From assembly GCA_945868575.1 (NCBI GenBank), contig CAMBMH010000002.1, positions 1 to 64,000 on the forward strand: 64,000 nt of DNA, in the 5' to 3' direction. The notes beneath the pieces were generated by a model, which was not told the origin of the DNA, did not search any database, and worked only from the letters and a program-made list of their open reading frames with translations. Positions 40,801 to 55,060 of the stretch are shown here, piece by piece. The position numbers and the translations under genes were made by a program. Every line of letters begins with the position of its first letter. Position 1 is the stretch's first letter. The DNA comes from Singulisphaera sp. GP187 (GTDB taxonomy: Bacteria > Planctomycetota > Planctomycetia > Gemmatales > Gemmataceae).

Positions 40801-42202
40801 CGGCATTGAAGCCTTTGCAAACGAGCGGGTGGATGCGAATCGCGTTGCCTTCGATCAGGGTCGGTTCAAACGCCTGGATACCCATGCGGTGGAGGGTGGG
40901 CGCCCGGTTGAGCATCACGGGATGGCTCTTGGTCACCTCTTCGAGGATATCCCAAACCTGATCATCCTTGCGCTCGAGCATCTTCTTCGCCGACTTGATC
41001 GTGTCAGCGTACTTGAGCTCCTTGAGGCGACGAATGATGAAAGGCTGGAACAGCTCAAGCGCGATCTTTTTCGGAAGACCGCACTGGTGCAGACGCAACT
41101 CGGGACCCACGACGATTACCGAACGGGCGGAGTAATCGACGCGCTTTCCAAGGAGGTTTTCGCGGAAGCGACCCTGCTTACCCTTGATCATGTCGGTCAG
41201 CGACTTGAGAGGCCTGTTGGACGAGCCGAGAACGGGGCGCTTGCAACGACCGTTGTCAAACAGCGCGTCAACCGACTGCTGGAGCATGCGCTTTTCGTTG
41301 CGGATGATCACTTCGGGGGCGTTAAGGTCGACCAACTTCTTGAGGCGGTTGTTACGGTTGATAATACGACGATACAGATCGTTGAGGTCTGATGTCGCGA
41401 AGTTTCCGCTATCAAGGAGAACCAAAGGGCGAAGGTCTGGCGGAATCACGGGAATACAGTCGAGAACCATCCATTCGGAACGGTTTGCCGAACCACCCAT
41501 ACCGGAGTCGCGAAGGCTCTCAACCACCTTGAGCCGCTTGACCAGGTCGCGCACCTTTTGGGCGGAACGCTTGGGCTTCAAAAGTTCCGCGTCGAGCAAA
41601 CTGCGAAGGTCGAGCGATACTTTAACCAGATCAAGACGCTTGAGCAGGGCCTTGATGGCCTCGGCGCCCATGGCGGCATCAAAAGCATTGCCGAACTTTT
41701 CGCGAGCCTTCTTGTATTCATCCTCGTTGAGGAGTTGCCTTTCCTGGAGATCAGTGTCGCCGGGATTGGTGACAACATAATCCTGGAAGTAGATGATCCG
41801 TTCGAGGCTCGAGGTTTTCATGTCGAGCAGCGTGCCAAGACGACTGGGCATCGCCTTGAAAAACCAGATATGGACGATTGGAGCGGCAAGCTCGATGTGT
41901 CCCATGCGCTTGCGGCGCACGCGGCTGTGTGATACCTTCACACCGCAACGATCGCAAACCATGCCCTTGTACTTCATGCCGCGGTACTTGCCGCAGGAAC
42001 ATTCCCAGTCCTTCTCGGGCCCGAAGATGCGCTCGCAGAACAGACCATCCTTTTCGGGACGGTAGGTCCGGTAGTTAATCGTTTCGGGTTTCTTCACCTC
42101 ACCGTAGGACCAAGTCCCGCGGATGTGGGAAGGATCAGCCAGGGTGATGCGGACAGAGCTGATATCGTTAATGCGGTCATAATTCGTTTCGGCGGTGCTC
42201 AT
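37868..42202 (-). CDS. rpoC: DNA-directed RNA polymerase beta' subunit
   Basis: [16 protein letters not shown] active-site motif, [39 protein letters not shown]. Confidence 0.99.
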   Translation of the reverse strand: MSTAETNYDRINDISSVRITLADPSHIRGTWSYGEVKKPETINYRTYRPEKDGLFCERIFGPEKDWECSCGKYRGMKYKGMVCDRCGVKVSHSRVRRKRMGHIELAAPIVHIWFFKAMPSRLGTLLDMKTSSLERIIYFQDYVVTNPGDTDLQERQLLNEDEYKKAREKFGNAFDAAMGAEAIKALLKRLDLVKVSLDLRSLLDAELLKPKRSAQKVRDLVKRLKVVESLRDSGMGGSANRSEWMVLDCIPVIPPDLRPLVLLDSGNFATSDLNDLYRRIINRNNRLKKLVDLNAPEVIIRNEKRMLQQSVDALFDNGRCKRPVLGSSNRPLKSLTDMIKGKQGRFRENLLGKRVDYSARSVIVVGPELRLHQCGLPKKIALELFQPFIIRRLKELKYADTIKSAKKMLERKDDQVWDILEEVTKSHPVMLNRAPTLHRMGIQAFEPTLIEGNAIRIHPLVCKGFNADFDGDQMAVHLPLSIEAQVEATVLMMSTNNIFSPANGQPIITPSQDIVMGCYYLTATRGELGESGEKGEGMVFANAEEVFTAFGQNKLGVHARIHLRLPAGKKFITERVYVDRVSVEELIVKENERVITTVGRVIFNDILYPEMAFYDLALSSKQLSRIIADCYQVLGRRATIDLLDKMKITGFRESTRSGLSFATDDLRTPSNKEKELRETDKEVEKFRRQFEEGNITERERYNKTLDLWTRARDNITKHMMEDLRNDKRLDNGRLRPYLNPIFLMAHSGARGGIEQIRQLAGMRGLMAKPNGSIIETPIKANFKEGLSVLEYFSSTHGARKGLADTALKTADSGYLTRKLADVAQNVVVTMHDCGTTQGVTKSAIMKGEEIERSLAETIRGRVSRNTIIDPRNNQVIVEENEMMSWEAARAIEALGLDKVMVRGPMTCQAQLGVCRLCYGMDLSTGALVEEGMAVGIIAAQSIGEPGTQLTMRTFHIGGVVKRELGESEMKNKKVGRVRFQRISAVENSKKENVVLGRNGEIQILGPKGTPIETFAVPYGALVLINDNTDVQPGTVLCKWDPHITPLIADRGGKVKFVELIEGETLRKDIDEITGAERFLVMEHKGEYHPQIVIQDNKGQKLTVVYLPERAFIEVRDGQAISAGTILAKTTREMGGTQDITGGLPRVTEIFEARKPRDPAVMSEISGMIRVGDKKRNKRLIYIQPVDDNGKTTGEEREHQVPPGKHLRVQTGDRVKEGDPLVYGPLVPHDILLISGIEAVQNYLVREVQNVYRSQRVDIDDKHIEIIVSQMLRKVKVEQTGDSGLLPGSVIDKQAFNAVNSRLRESCKIKKSGDSRFKEGQIVPKVVYEEEKERIEAEKGTVPTWTSPLPATCQVQLLGITKASVQSDSFISAASFQETTKVLTESALAGKTDYLVGLKENVILGHLIPAGTGFSMHQQSHLAMRVAEEVPLDEEAEIAAAVAGE

Positions 42203-42318
42203 CGGGTTCCCCTCTTCGTTCCTTGTCCTGTCGCGTATTCGGTTGTGTCATGGCGCCAGCGGACACTCGCCGGGGCCCAACCACCTTGTCCAGGCGGCGG
42301 GCCCATATCGCGCAATCA

Positions 42319-46074
<3,756 letters not shown>

Positions 46075-46520
46075 TTAATGCGCCTCCCTGAGGCATGACT
46101 CATTTTGGAATCGCCCGGTCAGCCTCGACCCGGGGGAACCCATGGCTCAATAAAAGACGAAAATCAAGCGATTTGGGATAAGGCGGAATTATTACCGCCA
46201 AAAATACCGATGCTTTGGATGTCGGTGCGTAGGGCACAGAAAAAGCAAGCTAACCGGACAGTTCCCGGCAAAGACTCGCGATAAAAGATGGGATCCAAGA
46301 CCTGAAATTGCCTGCGCATAGGTGTGCCTGGTCTCTGGAGAATGCAGGCCGCTGGCCGAAACCACGGAGGTTGCGGACCATTCCACCGGAAACGACACAA
46401 TCACACCCTCTCCCGTCCATTTGGTAGATTGGGGGTGTGTCGCGACTAAACTTCCTGTTTCCAACCGGCGTACGGCATCAATCCTATTCAATCAAACAGA
46501 TCAAATTCAGTCAAGGGACT

Positions 46521-46557
46521 GAATAAAAAATCCTGGCCGGAGTCCCCCGGCCAGGAT
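46521..46557 (-). terminator. Intrinsic terminator/attenuator between rplL and rpoB
   Basis: Minus strand ATCCTGGCCGG-GGGACT-CCGGCCAGGATTTTTTATTC. Confidence 0.92.
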
Positions 46558-46577
46558 CCTTTGATCCAACCTTAGGA

Positions 46578-46973
46578 CTACTTAAGGGACACTTTCGCGC
46601 CTTGTTCTTCCAACTTCTTCTTGGCAGCTTCAGCGTCTTCCTTGCTGATCCCGTCCTTGACGGACTTGGGAGCGCCTTCAACCAGGTCCTTGGCTTCCTT
46701 GAGGCCAAGACCGGTCAATTCGCGAACAACCTTGATTACGGAAATCTTCTTGTCAGCGGGGGCGCTCTCGAGCACAACGCTGAATTCGGTCTTCGCAGCG
46801 GGCTTTTCAACCTCGGCTGCTGCGGCCGCAACAACTACACCACCGCCAGCGGCGGGCTTGATGTTGTGGACCTTTTCGAGGTAGTCAGCCAGCTCAACAG
46901 CCTTGGCTACGGTCAACGCGACAATCTTGTCGCCCAATTCCTTGATTTCTTCGTTGTAGTTCGTCTCGCTCAT
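46578..46973 (-). CDS. rplL: 50S ribosomal protein L7/L12
   Basis: [69 protein letters not shown]. Confidence 0.99.
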   Translation of the reverse strand: MSETNYNEEIKELGDKIVALTVAKAVELADYLEKVHNIKPAAGGGVVVAAAAAEVEKPAAKTEFSVVLESAPADKKISVIKVVRELTGLGLKEAKDLVEGAPKSVKDGISKEDAEAAKKKLEEQGAKVSLK

Positions 46974-47090
46974 CTTAAATCACCCTTTCCTATGACCAAT
47001 ACGGGCTGAAGCTTCCCGACAAAGGTCCATTCTAACCAGCGTAATAGCACGATACCCGGACCGCCCGGGTGTTCGGGATGACAGCAGGGA

Positions 47091-47648
47091 CTACTCCCCA
47101 GCCGCCGCAGTCTCCTTTTCGGAGATGGTCTTGATCTGCGAGGCGAGATTCGCCCCGGGAGCCTTGAGCTGGGAAGCAATACGGCTGGCGGGTGCAAGCA
47201 CCATTCCAACAACATTTGCGATAGCTTCCAAACGGGTTGGCATCTTCTTGGCAATATCAAAGGAGATGGGTTGACCTTCGGCAATGGCGCCCTTGAGGGT
47301 CAACTTGTCCTTGTACAACTCGGCGGTTTGTTTGCCGGTAAGTTCCGAGTCAATCGCACGGCAGAGTTCCGATACCGCAGTACCAGGAACCGTGGACCAT
47401 GCATAAAGCGACGTTCCAGAGAAATAGGGACTGTCGGTGGAAATATGAATTCCCTGCTCGACAAGTACCTTGCGGGCCATGCTGTTCTTGACGCGCTTTA
47501 CGCGAATTTTCTTCTTCCGAAGAACTGCGCGAAACTGTTGGTCAGAGGTACAACTCAACTTGCCAACATTCAGCACAACCATGTCCTGAACCCCAGAGAA
47601 ATCCTTGCGAATCGCTTCGAGTTCCATCAACTTTACTGATTTGCTCAT
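47091..47648 (-). CDS. rplJ: 50S ribosomal protein L10
   Basis: Syntenic position between rplA and rplL; FSGVQDMVVLNVGKLSCTSDQQFRAVLRKKKIRVKRVKNSMARKVLVEQG. Confidence 0.95.
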   Translation of the reverse strand: MSKSVKLMELEAIRKDFSGVQDMVVLNVGKLSCTSDQQFRAVLRKKKIRVKRVKNSMARKVLVEQGIHISTDSPYFSGTSLYAWSTVPGTAVSELCRAIDSELTGKQTAELYKDKLTLKGAIAEGQPISFDIAKKMPTRLEAIANVVGMVLAPASRIASQLKAPGANLASQIKTISEKETAAAGE

Positions 47649-47676
47649 GAATCTATCCCCTTACTCAATTCATCAG

Positions 47677-47700
47677 ATGGACGGACATTTCTCCGTCCAT
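47677..47700 (-). promoter_or_regulatory. Perfect 9-bp inverted repeat in the rplJ leader
   Basis: atggacgga catttc tccgtccat, 29 bp upstream of rplJ ATG. Confidence 0.6.
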
Positions 47701-47732
47701 GGGTCGTGTTTGTTGTGATTTGCGAAAACCGA

Positions 47733-48563
47733 CTAGAATGCCACCGAAATTCCGGGACTCATGGTCGAGGCAACGGTAATACCGAGGATATAGTTCCCCT
47801 TAACACCGGACGGTTTTACCGAGCGAATCTGCTCGATGAAGGTGTTGATGTTATCGCTAAGTTGATCATCGTTGAAGCTCAACTTGCCAACCCCGGCGTG
47901 GACATTCCCACCCTTGTCGGTACGGTATTCCACCTTGCCCGCCTTGAATTCCTTCACGGAAGCGGAAACATCACCACCAGCGGGAATCACGGTCCCGGCC
48001 TTGGGTGTGGGCATCAGACCACGGGGACCAAGGACCTTACCCAAGCGGATGACCTTGGCCATCATGTCCTGGGTCGCCAAGGCCACATCGAAATCGAGCC
48101 AGCCTTCTTCATTGATCTTCTTGATCAATTCATCACCACCAGCGAAATCGGCTCCGGCTTTTTTGGCGGTTTCGACATTCGCACCTTGGGCGAAAACAAG
48201 AACGCGAACATTTTTGCCAACGCCATGGGGTAAAGCAACGCTTCCACGGATCAGCTGATCAGCTTGGGTTGCATCGATACCAAGGTTCATGTGAACCTCG
48301 ACAGTCTCATCGAATTTGGCACGACGAGTCGTACGAAGCAAGGCAAGAGCCTTGCGCAACGAGAGAGTCCCCTCCTTGCGAAGCTTTTGTTCCTGCGATT
48401 TAAGCACACCCCGAAGCTTCTTCCCACGACGGGGTGGAATACCGGGTTGCTTTTTGCGCTTTTTGCCTTCACCAGGAGCTTCAGCCTTGGTCGCTTCCGC
48501 AACAGGGGCCTCAGGTGCCTTGGAAACAGGAACTTGCTTTTCGTCGTCTTTTTTCTTCGCCAT
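47733..48563 (-). CDS. rplA: 50S ribosomal protein L1 with ~60-aa N-terminal Lys/Ala/Glu-rich extension
   Basis: [57 protein letters not shown]. Confidence 0.97.
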   Translation of the reverse strand: MAKKKDDEKQVPVSKAPEAPVAEATKAEAPGEGKKRKKQPGIPPRRGKKLRGVLKSQEQKLRKEGTLSLRKALALLRTTRRAKFDETVEVHMNLGIDATQADQLIRGSVALPHGVGKNVRVLVFAQGANVETAKKAGADFAGGDELIKKINEEGWLDFDVALATQDMMAKVIRLGKVLGPRGLMPTPKAGTVIPAGGDVSASVKEFKAGKVEYRTDKGGNVHAGVGKLSFNDDQLSDNINTFIEQIRSVKPSGVKGNYILGITVASTMSPGISVAF

Positions 48564-48681
48564 GACTCATTCTGCCTGTGCGTCTACCCGAGATCGGGGA
48601 AACTATTATGATAGGACAAAATACCAAAGGGCGCAAAGGTTAATCACCAAGCGTCCCCGGGCAAACCATGATTTTTGCGGG

Positions 48682-49146
48682 TTATTCCATCACCGCGAGG
48701 CCAAGGCTACGAGCCGTGCCCTCAATGATGCGCATCGCATGATCAACATCGCGTGCATTGAGATCAGGCAATTTGTCCGTGGCAATTTGACGAACTTGGG
48801 CCTTGGTTACCGAAAAACCCTTGTATTTGCCGGACTTTTTGGCTTTTTCTTCGGGTTTGATTTCGTGGCCGCCTTTTTTCTTCTCGACGGGGATTTTCGC
48901 CGCCATCTTCAAAAGCACCGAAGCCGGTGGACTCTTGATCATGAATTCAAAAGAACGATCATTGTAGACCGTAATCAAAACCGGAAGGGTCAGACCCTTG
49001 CGATCGGCGGTCTTGTCGTTGAATTCCTTGACGAATTTACCAATGTTCACACCGTGCTGGCCCAAAGCGGGACCAACCGGGGGGGCTGGAGTCGCCGATC
49101 CACCCGGGCACTGGAGCTTGATAACTGCCGTGACTTGCTTAGCCAT
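48682..49146 (-). CDS. rplK: 50S ribosomal protein L11
   Basis: [57 protein letters not shown]. Confidence 0.98.
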   Translation of the reverse strand: MAKQVTAVIKLQCPGGSATPAPPVGPALGQHGVNIGKFVKEFNDKTADRKGLTLPVLITVYNDRSFEFMIKSPPASVLLKMAAKIPVEKKKGGHEIKPEEKAKKSGKYKGFSVTKAQVRQIATDKLPDLNARDVDHAMRIIEGTARSLGLAVME

Positions 49147-49195
49147 TTTTTCCGTCCTTCAAACCTTTCAGATGCCTACTACATGCCCAGCTGGA

Positions 49196-49849
49196 TCAGA
49201 TCTCCTCGACCTGCCAGTATTCCAGTTCCACCGGGACTGTTCGCCCAATGATGGTCAGTTCCACCCTTACATGGTGAACCGACTCCAGGATTTCCTTAAC
49301 TTCACCTTCCATGCCTGCGAAGGTGCCATCCTTGATCTTAACACGATCGCCGCGTTCAAATTCAGGTTTCACGGCTACAGTAGTCGTGACAACCTCACCC
49401 TTGGTGCGCAGCATTCGCTGTACTTCAAGTTCGGACATGGCATTCGGGGGACGATTAACAGAGCTACCGACAAAGTCGCCAACTCCATTAATTTCCCGGA
49501 AAAGAACCAACATCCGGTCATTGAACTCGAGCTCGGCCATGAAGTAACCGGGATAGAGCTTTCGCTCTTTCACGATGTTCTTGTTGTTTCGACGCTCTGT
49601 GACTCGCTCAACCGGGATGTAAATCTGGCCATAGTACGGATCGAGACCCTCGATCTTGATACGGCGCTCAATAGCATCCCTGATCGTCTCTTCGCGACCA
49701 GCAGTAACTTTGATAACATACCAGTTCTTCTTGCCCGTGATAGGGGGCATATCAGAAGCGGTTTCGCGCGGTTTCGCAGGAGCCGTCGAAATCTCGTGTG
49801 ATTCCACAACGGTTGTTGTCTCATCCAGAATATCTTGTGAATCGTTCAT
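49196..49849 (-). CDS. nusG: Transcription termination/antitermination factor NusG
   Basis: KNWYVIKVTAGREETIRDAIERRIKIEGL, YPGYFMAELEFNDRML, FERGDRVKIKDGTFAGMEGEVKEIL; start 49849 preferred to 49936. Confidence 0.96.
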   Translation of the reverse strand: MNDSQDILDETTTVVESHEISTAPAKPRETASDMPPITGKKNWYVIKVTAGREETIRDAIERRIKIEGLDPYYGQIYIPVERVTERRNNKNIVKERKLYPGYFMAELEFNDRMLVLFREINGVGDFVGSSVNRPPNAMSELEVQRMLRTKGEVVTTTVAVKPEFERGDRVKIKDGTFAGMEGEVKEILESVHHVRVELTIIGRTVPVELEYWQVEEI

Positions 49850-49886
49850 GATTTGTTGTCCTGTGGCGTTGGGGCTAAATTGGGGA

Positions 49887-51152
49887 TCACCAGGGCTTGC
49901 GATCCACATTTGCCTCTCGATCCTGGACCGATTCATTGAATTTTAGCACGCCGATCAGATTCGAGCTAAGAATTTGTTTCCAGGCGATGTCCATAACAAA
50001 GAGCAAGACCGCAAACATGACAAGAGTTGTCAAAACAACAACTGTGTCCTGCATGAGCTTCTTCCAGCTGGTCCAGCTAACCTTGTTCATTTCGCCATCA
50101 GTGCTTATCAAAAACTCCGCAAAGAGGGGAACATTCACTAAGCGCCAGCTAAACCAGAAACCCAACCCAAGAATCAAAAGGGGAAGAGAAAACTGGATCG
50201 ATGGAAGCAAATGAACCTTTTCAAACTCGACAACGCCCTCAGGAAGTACTGGGGTAATTGTCTTTGCCGGGGTCTTCAGGCCTTGCTCTTTGAACGACCG
50301 CCCTTCTTCGGAAACTTTTTCTTTACTGACAATTTCATTTGGCTTGTATTGAGAGTCACCATTGAGAACATCAATCTTTACAAAAGTCTCAGGATTGAGC
50401 TGCTCACGAATGCGGGCAAATTCTTCGCGACTGATTTTTAAATCGCGTGAAATCTTTTCAGGCAAATATTGAGCGTCAGCAGGCTTCTCAATCCGAACTT
50501 GTCCAGTAAATGGGAGGGACGCTGTCATGTCTCCACCCTTGCGAACAAACGCTGCACCCAAGAGTGACCAGATTCCCGTTCCAAGGACTACAAGCAAAAC
50601 AGAGAGAGTCAGGCGGCGCATGCGCACCCCCTGGGACTTTTTGTACGAGGCCCCAGTAAACCAACCTTGCTCAGTCAACATGGAGGCAAGATTTGCGCAA
50701 CCAGGTGAGTAAAAAAGACGAATTCCAAGACTCAACGAAAACGCCACAAACCCCATGCTGATCACAAGACCAATGGGACGGGCGGCTCCATTTTGGTAAA
50801 CAAGCCGATCCATCCACCAACCAATAATCAACCCAAGAAGGGTAACAACGCAAAGGCCGATGAGCGCAATCGCCGTGTAAGATGGGGTGTCAGATGTACC
50901 CGCAGTTTTGGCCAGTCGCAATAGCCCAAGAACCGAGCCAACAATTCCAGCCACTACTGCCAAAAACTGGATCGCGCCACCAAGAAACTGAAGTGATTCA
51001 GGCCAAGCAGAGACGGAAAGAATCCTGGGGATACCCCAGAAAACGACGCCGGTGGCTGCGATAACTAAGACAGCCCCAACAAGACCCGAGGTAGCCCCAA
51101 GTCCTGTCTTGACTGATTGGTTATTTCCGAGTTTTGGTGCGGAGACCGCCAT
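49887..51152 (-). CDS. secE: Preprotein translocase SecE with very long multi-TM N-terminal extension (421 aa)
   Basis: C-terminal FLISTDGEMNKVSWTSWKKLMQDTVVVLTTLVMFAVLLFVMDIAWKQIL is SecE-like; syntenic between tRNA-Trp and nusG. Confidence 0.9.
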   Translation of the reverse strand: MAVSAPKLGNNQSVKTGLGATSGLVGAVLVIAATGVVFWGIPRILSVSAWPESLQFLGGAIQFLAVVAGIVGSVLGLLRLAKTAGTSDTPSYTAIALIGLCVVTLLGLIIGWWMDRLVYQNGAARPIGLVISMGFVAFSLSLGIRLFYSPGCANLASMLTEQGWFTGASYKKSQGVRMRRLTLSVLLVVLGTGIWSLLGAAFVRKGGDMTASLPFTGQVRIEKPADAQYLPEKISRDLKISREEFARIREQLNPETFVKIDVLNGDSQYKPNEIVSKEKVSEEGRSFKEQGLKTPAKTITPVLPEGVVEFEKVHLLPSIQFSLPLLILGLGFWFSWRLVNVPLFAEFLISTDGEMNKVSWTSWKKLMQDTVVVLTTLVMFAVLLFVMDIAWKQILSSNLIGVLKFNESVQDREANVDRKPW

Positions 51153-51234
51153 GGTGTCGCTTATCCATCCCGTTCAATACAGGGGTGGTGCGTTTACCCA
51201 CCCCAGAAATATACGCTCTAGTTTCTTGATCAAG

Positions 51235-51307
51235 CACGGGCGGAGGGAGTCGAACCTTCAACCCCCGGTTTTGGAGACCGGTGCTCTGCCAATTGAGCTA
51301 CGCCCGT
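51235..51307 (-). tRNA. tRNA-Trp (anticodon CCA)
   Basis: Cloverleaf: ACGGGCG...CGCCCGT acceptor, CCGGTCTCCAAAACCGG anticodon arm, GGTTCGACTCC T-arm. Confidence 0.96.
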
Positions 51308-51353
51308 ATGCAAAACTTTTGGTGGCAGAAACCACCCCACCAAAAGAGTTGAT

Positions 51354-51506
51354 TTACTTCTTGTGGCTTTCTTTGTGAATCGTCACCTTGCGAAGGCGAG
51401 GGCAATACTTTTTCCGCTCAAGACGATCTGCACCACGAGTTTCTTTCTGAACCCTATAGTTGCGGTCACCTGATTCGGTGCATTCCAGCCAAACATACTC
51501 ACGCAT
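51354..51506 (-). CDS. rpmG: 50S ribosomal protein L33
   Basis: Manual translation MREYVWLECTESGDRNYRVQKETRGADRLERKKYCPRLRKVTIHKESHKK* (50 aa; below ORF-track cutoff). Confidence 0.93.
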   Translation of the reverse strand: MREYVWLECTESGDRNYRVQKETRGADRLERKKYCPRLRKVTIHKESHKK

Positions 51507-51625
51507 GATTCAACCTTCACTTTCCCAAATTCAATGAATGCCCTTAGGGCACTCGATTCCTTCATGACCGGCGCCCGGAGGATTTCCCACCGGGCGCAAA
51601 GCAGTCCATTTTTTACCGATCCGGC

Positions 51626-52849
51626 TTATGCCAAAATCTTGGTTACAACGCCTGAACCCACGGTACGACCACCTTCACGGATGGCGAAGCGGAGGCCTTC
51701 GTCCATGGCGATGGGGCTTTCGGCAAGAAGTTCAACTGTGAAGTTCACAGTTTCACCAGGCATAACCATTTCGATCGAGTCAGGCAACTTGATGTTACCC
51801 GTTACGTCGGTGGTGCGGAAGTAAAACTGGGGGCGATACCCGGTGAAGAACGCGGTGGAACGGCCACCTTCTTCCTTCGAAAGGATATACACCTGAGCTT
51901 CGAACTTGGTGTGCGGGGTGATGCTGCCTGGCTTGGCAAGAACTTGGCCACGCTCAAGGTCGTTACGCTCGATACCGCGAAGGAGAACACCGACGTTGTC
52001 GCCAGCTTCACCACGGTCCAAGGTCTTTTGGAACATTTCCACGCCGGTAACAGTAGTCTTTCGGACATCCTTGCGGAGACCGATGATTTCGACTTCTTCA
52101 CCAACCTTGATGACGCCGCGATCAATACGGCCGGTACCCACGGTACCACGACCTTTGATCGAGAACACATCTTCGATGCTCATGAGGAAGGGCTTGTCGG
52201 CTTCGCGCATCGGAAGAGGGATATAGGAGTCAAGGGCTGCGACGAGGTCGTCGATGCACTTGCCTGCCCCCTCGTCTTTGCCGCTGCTTTGCATAACGGC
52301 GAGCGAGTTACCACGAATGATTGGGATCTCATCCCCGGGGAAACCGTACTTGTTGAGAAGTTCGCGGATTTCCATTTCGACGAGTTCGACAAGCTCACCA
52401 GCTGGGTCATCAGCCAATGCGACATCGATCTTGTTTAGGTACACCACGATACGAGGCACACCAACCTGACGCGCAAGCAGAATGTGCTCGCGGGTCTGGG
52501 GCATTACGCCTGCATCGGCTGCAACCACCAGGATCGCACCATCCATTTGGGCGGCGCCGGTGATCATGTTTTTGATGTAGTCGGCGTGGCCCGGGCAATC
52601 CACGTGAGCGTAGTGCCTGGTTGCTGATTCGTATTCGACGTGAGCAGCAGCGATGGTTACGGTCTTAAGATCGTCACGCTCGGTACCGCCCTTGGCGATT
52701 TCCTTGTAGCTCTTGATGTTGGCAACATTGTTCTTGAAACCCTGGCGGGCGACAATGGCAGCGGTTGTAGTCGTCTTGCCGTGGTCGATGTGTCCAATGG
52801 TTCCAACATTCACATGCGGTTTTGTCCGCTTAAACTCTTCCTTAGCCAT
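51626..52849 (-). CDS. tuf: Elongation factor Tu
   Basis: [62 protein letters not shown]; start at 52849 inside ORF to 53098. Confidence 0.99.
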   Translation of the reverse strand: MAKEEFKRTKPHVNVGTIGHIDHGKTTTTAAIVARQGFKNNVANIKSYKEIAKGGTERDDLKTVTIAAAHVEYESATRHYAHVDCPGHADYIKNMITGAAQMDGAILVVAADAGVMPQTREHILLARQVGVPRIVVYLNKIDVALADDPAGELVELVEMEIRELLNKYGFPGDEIPIIRGNSLAVMQSSGKDEGAGKCIDDLVAALDSYIPLPMREADKPFLMSIEDVFSIKGRGTVGTGRIDRGVIKVGEEVEIIGLRKDVRKTTVTGVEMFQKTLDRGEAGDNVGVLLRGIERNDLERGQVLAKPGSITPHTKFEAQVYILSKEEGGRSTAFFTGYRPQFYFRTTDVTGNIKLPDSIEMVMPGETVNFTVELLAESPIAMDEGLRFAIREGGRTVGSGVVTKILA

Positions 52850-52992
52850 CGCCCCTCCGAAGGTGCAAAAGGAATGACCCGCCTTATGCGGGCCTTTCTG
52901 GTTCAATAATACCAAAAAGCCTGAAATGGTGTCTTGGGTATCCTTTTCGATCCCCGAGTCACCCTCCGGTCGGGCCTCTTCTTTCGACCCAA

Positions 52993-53064
<72 letters not shown>

Positions 53065-53117
53065 AACAAAAAATGGACCTAGACCGATAGGATACCACCT
53101 ATTGGCCATAAATCCAG

Positions 53118-53190
53118 AGCGGGCGATGGGACTCGAACCCACAACATCCTGCTTGGAAGGCAGGTGCTCTAGCCATTGAGCTACGCCCGC
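53118..53190 (-). tRNA. tRNA-Gly (anticodon TCC)
   Basis: GCGGGCG/CGCCCGC acceptor, CTGCCTTCCAAGCAG anticodon arm. Confidence 0.96.
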
Positions 53191-53273
53191 AATTGGCTTA
53201 CTTCTAAACGGGGCAAGGATTTGCAGGTTTTCGGACGCGGTAGTCCGGAACCAAAAACAAATCGCTTTCAAAA

Positions 53274-53357
53274 TGGGCAGGGAGGGATTCGAACCCCCGT
53301 AGTACTAAGTACGTCAGATTTACAGTCTGATGCCATTGGCCGCTCGGCCACCTACCC
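53274..53357 (-). tRNA. tRNA-Tyr (anticodon GTA)
   Basis: GGGTAGG/CCTGCCC acceptor, CAGACTGTAAATCTG anticodon arm, long variable arm. Confidence 0.96.
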
Positions 53358-53426
53358 TTTTGCTTGCCTGATCCAACCCCCTCTAAAAAAGCCAAACTCC
53401 CACCACTCGCCCCTTTTCGTTGGGAA

Positions 53427-53498
53427 AGCTAGCGGTGGGACTTGAACCCGCAACCGCTGGTTTACAAAACCAGTGCTCTACCATTGAGCTACGCTAGC
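53427..53498 (-). tRNA. tRNA-Thr (anticodon TGT)
   Basis: GCTAGCG/CGCTAGC acceptor, CTGGTTTTGTAAACCAG anticodon arm. Confidence 0.96.
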
Positions 53499-53591
53499 AA
53501 AGCTGGCTTGGTGGGAAGTTACAACTTTAGCCGTGCTTCGCTTGGTTATCAAGTCAATTTTCGGCGAAATGAATCCAAACGGCCAGTCCAG

Positions 53592-55049
53592 TTAGGCCAA
53601 AATTTCTGACATGACCTTTCCATGAACATCAGTTAACCGCCGATCCACACCATTTGCCCGAAAAGTGAGCCTCGTGTGGTCCAAACCAAGCAAATGGAGG
53701 ATCGTTGCATGAAGATCGTAAACCTGGGTCGCTTTTGCCGGTTCTGCTGGAGCCAATCCAAAATCATCACTTGGACCAACCGAAATTCCTCCCCGAATAC
53801 CCCCTCCTGCCATCCAGCTGGTGAAACCATAGGGATTATGGTCCCGTCCCTTACCCCCTTGGGAGCAAGGCAATCGACCAAATTCCGTTGTCCAAAGAAT
53901 CACCGTATCCTCAAGCATCCCGCGTTGCTTCAAATCGGCCAATAATCCAGCAACCGCAACCGCCATTCCACCCGCCAAAGGGCCATGATCTCGGGAAATG
54001 TCCTCGTGACTGTCCCAATTTCTCCTTGGAAAACCGTTATCGCAGCCCGACCAAATCTGAACAAATCGGACGCCCCGCTCCAAAAGTCGCCTCGCCACAA
54101 GGCACTTTCGCCCCATTGCATCCGCCTCCTCAGGCAGATTGATCTCCTTGGGGAAAGGCGTTCCAACCGGTTGAATGCCGTAAAGTTCCTGGGTAATTTT
54201 TGTTTCCTTGCTGAGGTCCATCGCCTCGGGAGCAGCCAGCTGCATCGCCGCCGCCAATTCATAACTGCGAATTCGGGAATCGATTCGGGAGTCATCCAAA
54301 CGACTGGATGCAAATATCCGGTCACTTTTCCCCAAAAGGGCCCGCGCTTCTTTTTCGGATCCACTAAATTCAACCGTGTCCACATTCCGGGGGAACAGGT
54401 CCGGAAGCGGGCTGGGTGTCCCGGGTCGCAATATGGTTCCCTGGTGCTGACCGGGAAGGAATGCGTTATCCCAGTTCTTTGTGCCGTTACTGGCGTAACC
54501 ACGATGATCCGGAAGAACAACAAAAGTGGGAAGGTTTTGGTTGAGTGAACCAAGCCCATAACTCACCCAGCAACCCATTCCGGGAAAACCGGGGTTCTGA
54601 AACCCTGTTGCCTGAAGGTAGGTCGCCTGGCTATGGATGCCGGTTTTGCCCGTCATGTTGTGCACAAAAGCCATCTCATCGACGACTTTGCCCAAAGGCG
54701 AGACCACCTCGGCGAGCATTTTTCCGCACTGTCCTTTGGGAGCAAAATCCCAAATCGGACGCAGCCAAGGCCCCAAACCGTCCTGAAAGGCCTCGATCTT
54801 CCCCTTCAGGTCCGAGGGTTGACCATGGCGCTTGAAAAGCTCGGGTTTGTAATCAAACAGATCGACCTGGCTTGCGGCCCCAGCCATAAACAGCTGGATC
54901 ACTCGCTTGGCTTTGGCCGGGTGATGGGTACCTTGGGCCCCATTCCCTTTTGCCTGGCCAAGCATGGATGCCAAGGCAATACCACCCAGTCCACCTCCTG
55001 ATTGCCAAAGGAAGTCACGACGACTCGCACCAACCGGGATCGTGTTCAT
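53592..55049 (-). CDS. DUF1501 domain protein (Tat-exported), second copy
   Basis: ASRRDFLWQSGGGLGGIALASMLGQ; VIQLFMAGAASQVDLFDYKPELFKRHGQ; LWTTEFGRLPCSQGGKGRDHNPYGFTSWMAGGGIRGG. Confidence 0.92.
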   Translation of the reverse strand: MNTIPVGASRRDFLWQSGGGLGGIALASMLGQAKGNGAQGTHHPAKAKRVIQLFMAGAASQVDLFDYKPELFKRHGQPSDLKGKIEAFQDGLGPWLRPIWDFAPKGQCGKMLAEVVSPLGKVVDEMAFVHNMTGKTGIHSQATYLQATGFQNPGFPGMGCWVSYGLGSLNQNLPTFVVLPDHRGYASNGTKNWDNAFLPGQHQGTILRPGTPSPLPDLFPRNVDTVEFSGSEKEARALLGKSDRIFASSRLDDSRIDSRIRSYELAAAMQLAAPEAMDLSKETKITQELYGIQPVGTPFPKEINLPEEADAMGRKCLVARRLLERGVRFVQIWSGCDNGFPRRNWDSHEDISRDHGPLAGGMAVAVAGLLADLKQRGMLEDTVILWTTEFGRLPCSQGGKGRDHNPYGFTSWMAGGGIRGGISVGPSDDFGLAPAEPAKATQVYDLHATILHLLGLDHTRLTFRANGVDRRLTDVHGKVMSEILA

Positions 55050-55060
55050 CGTTTCACTCC

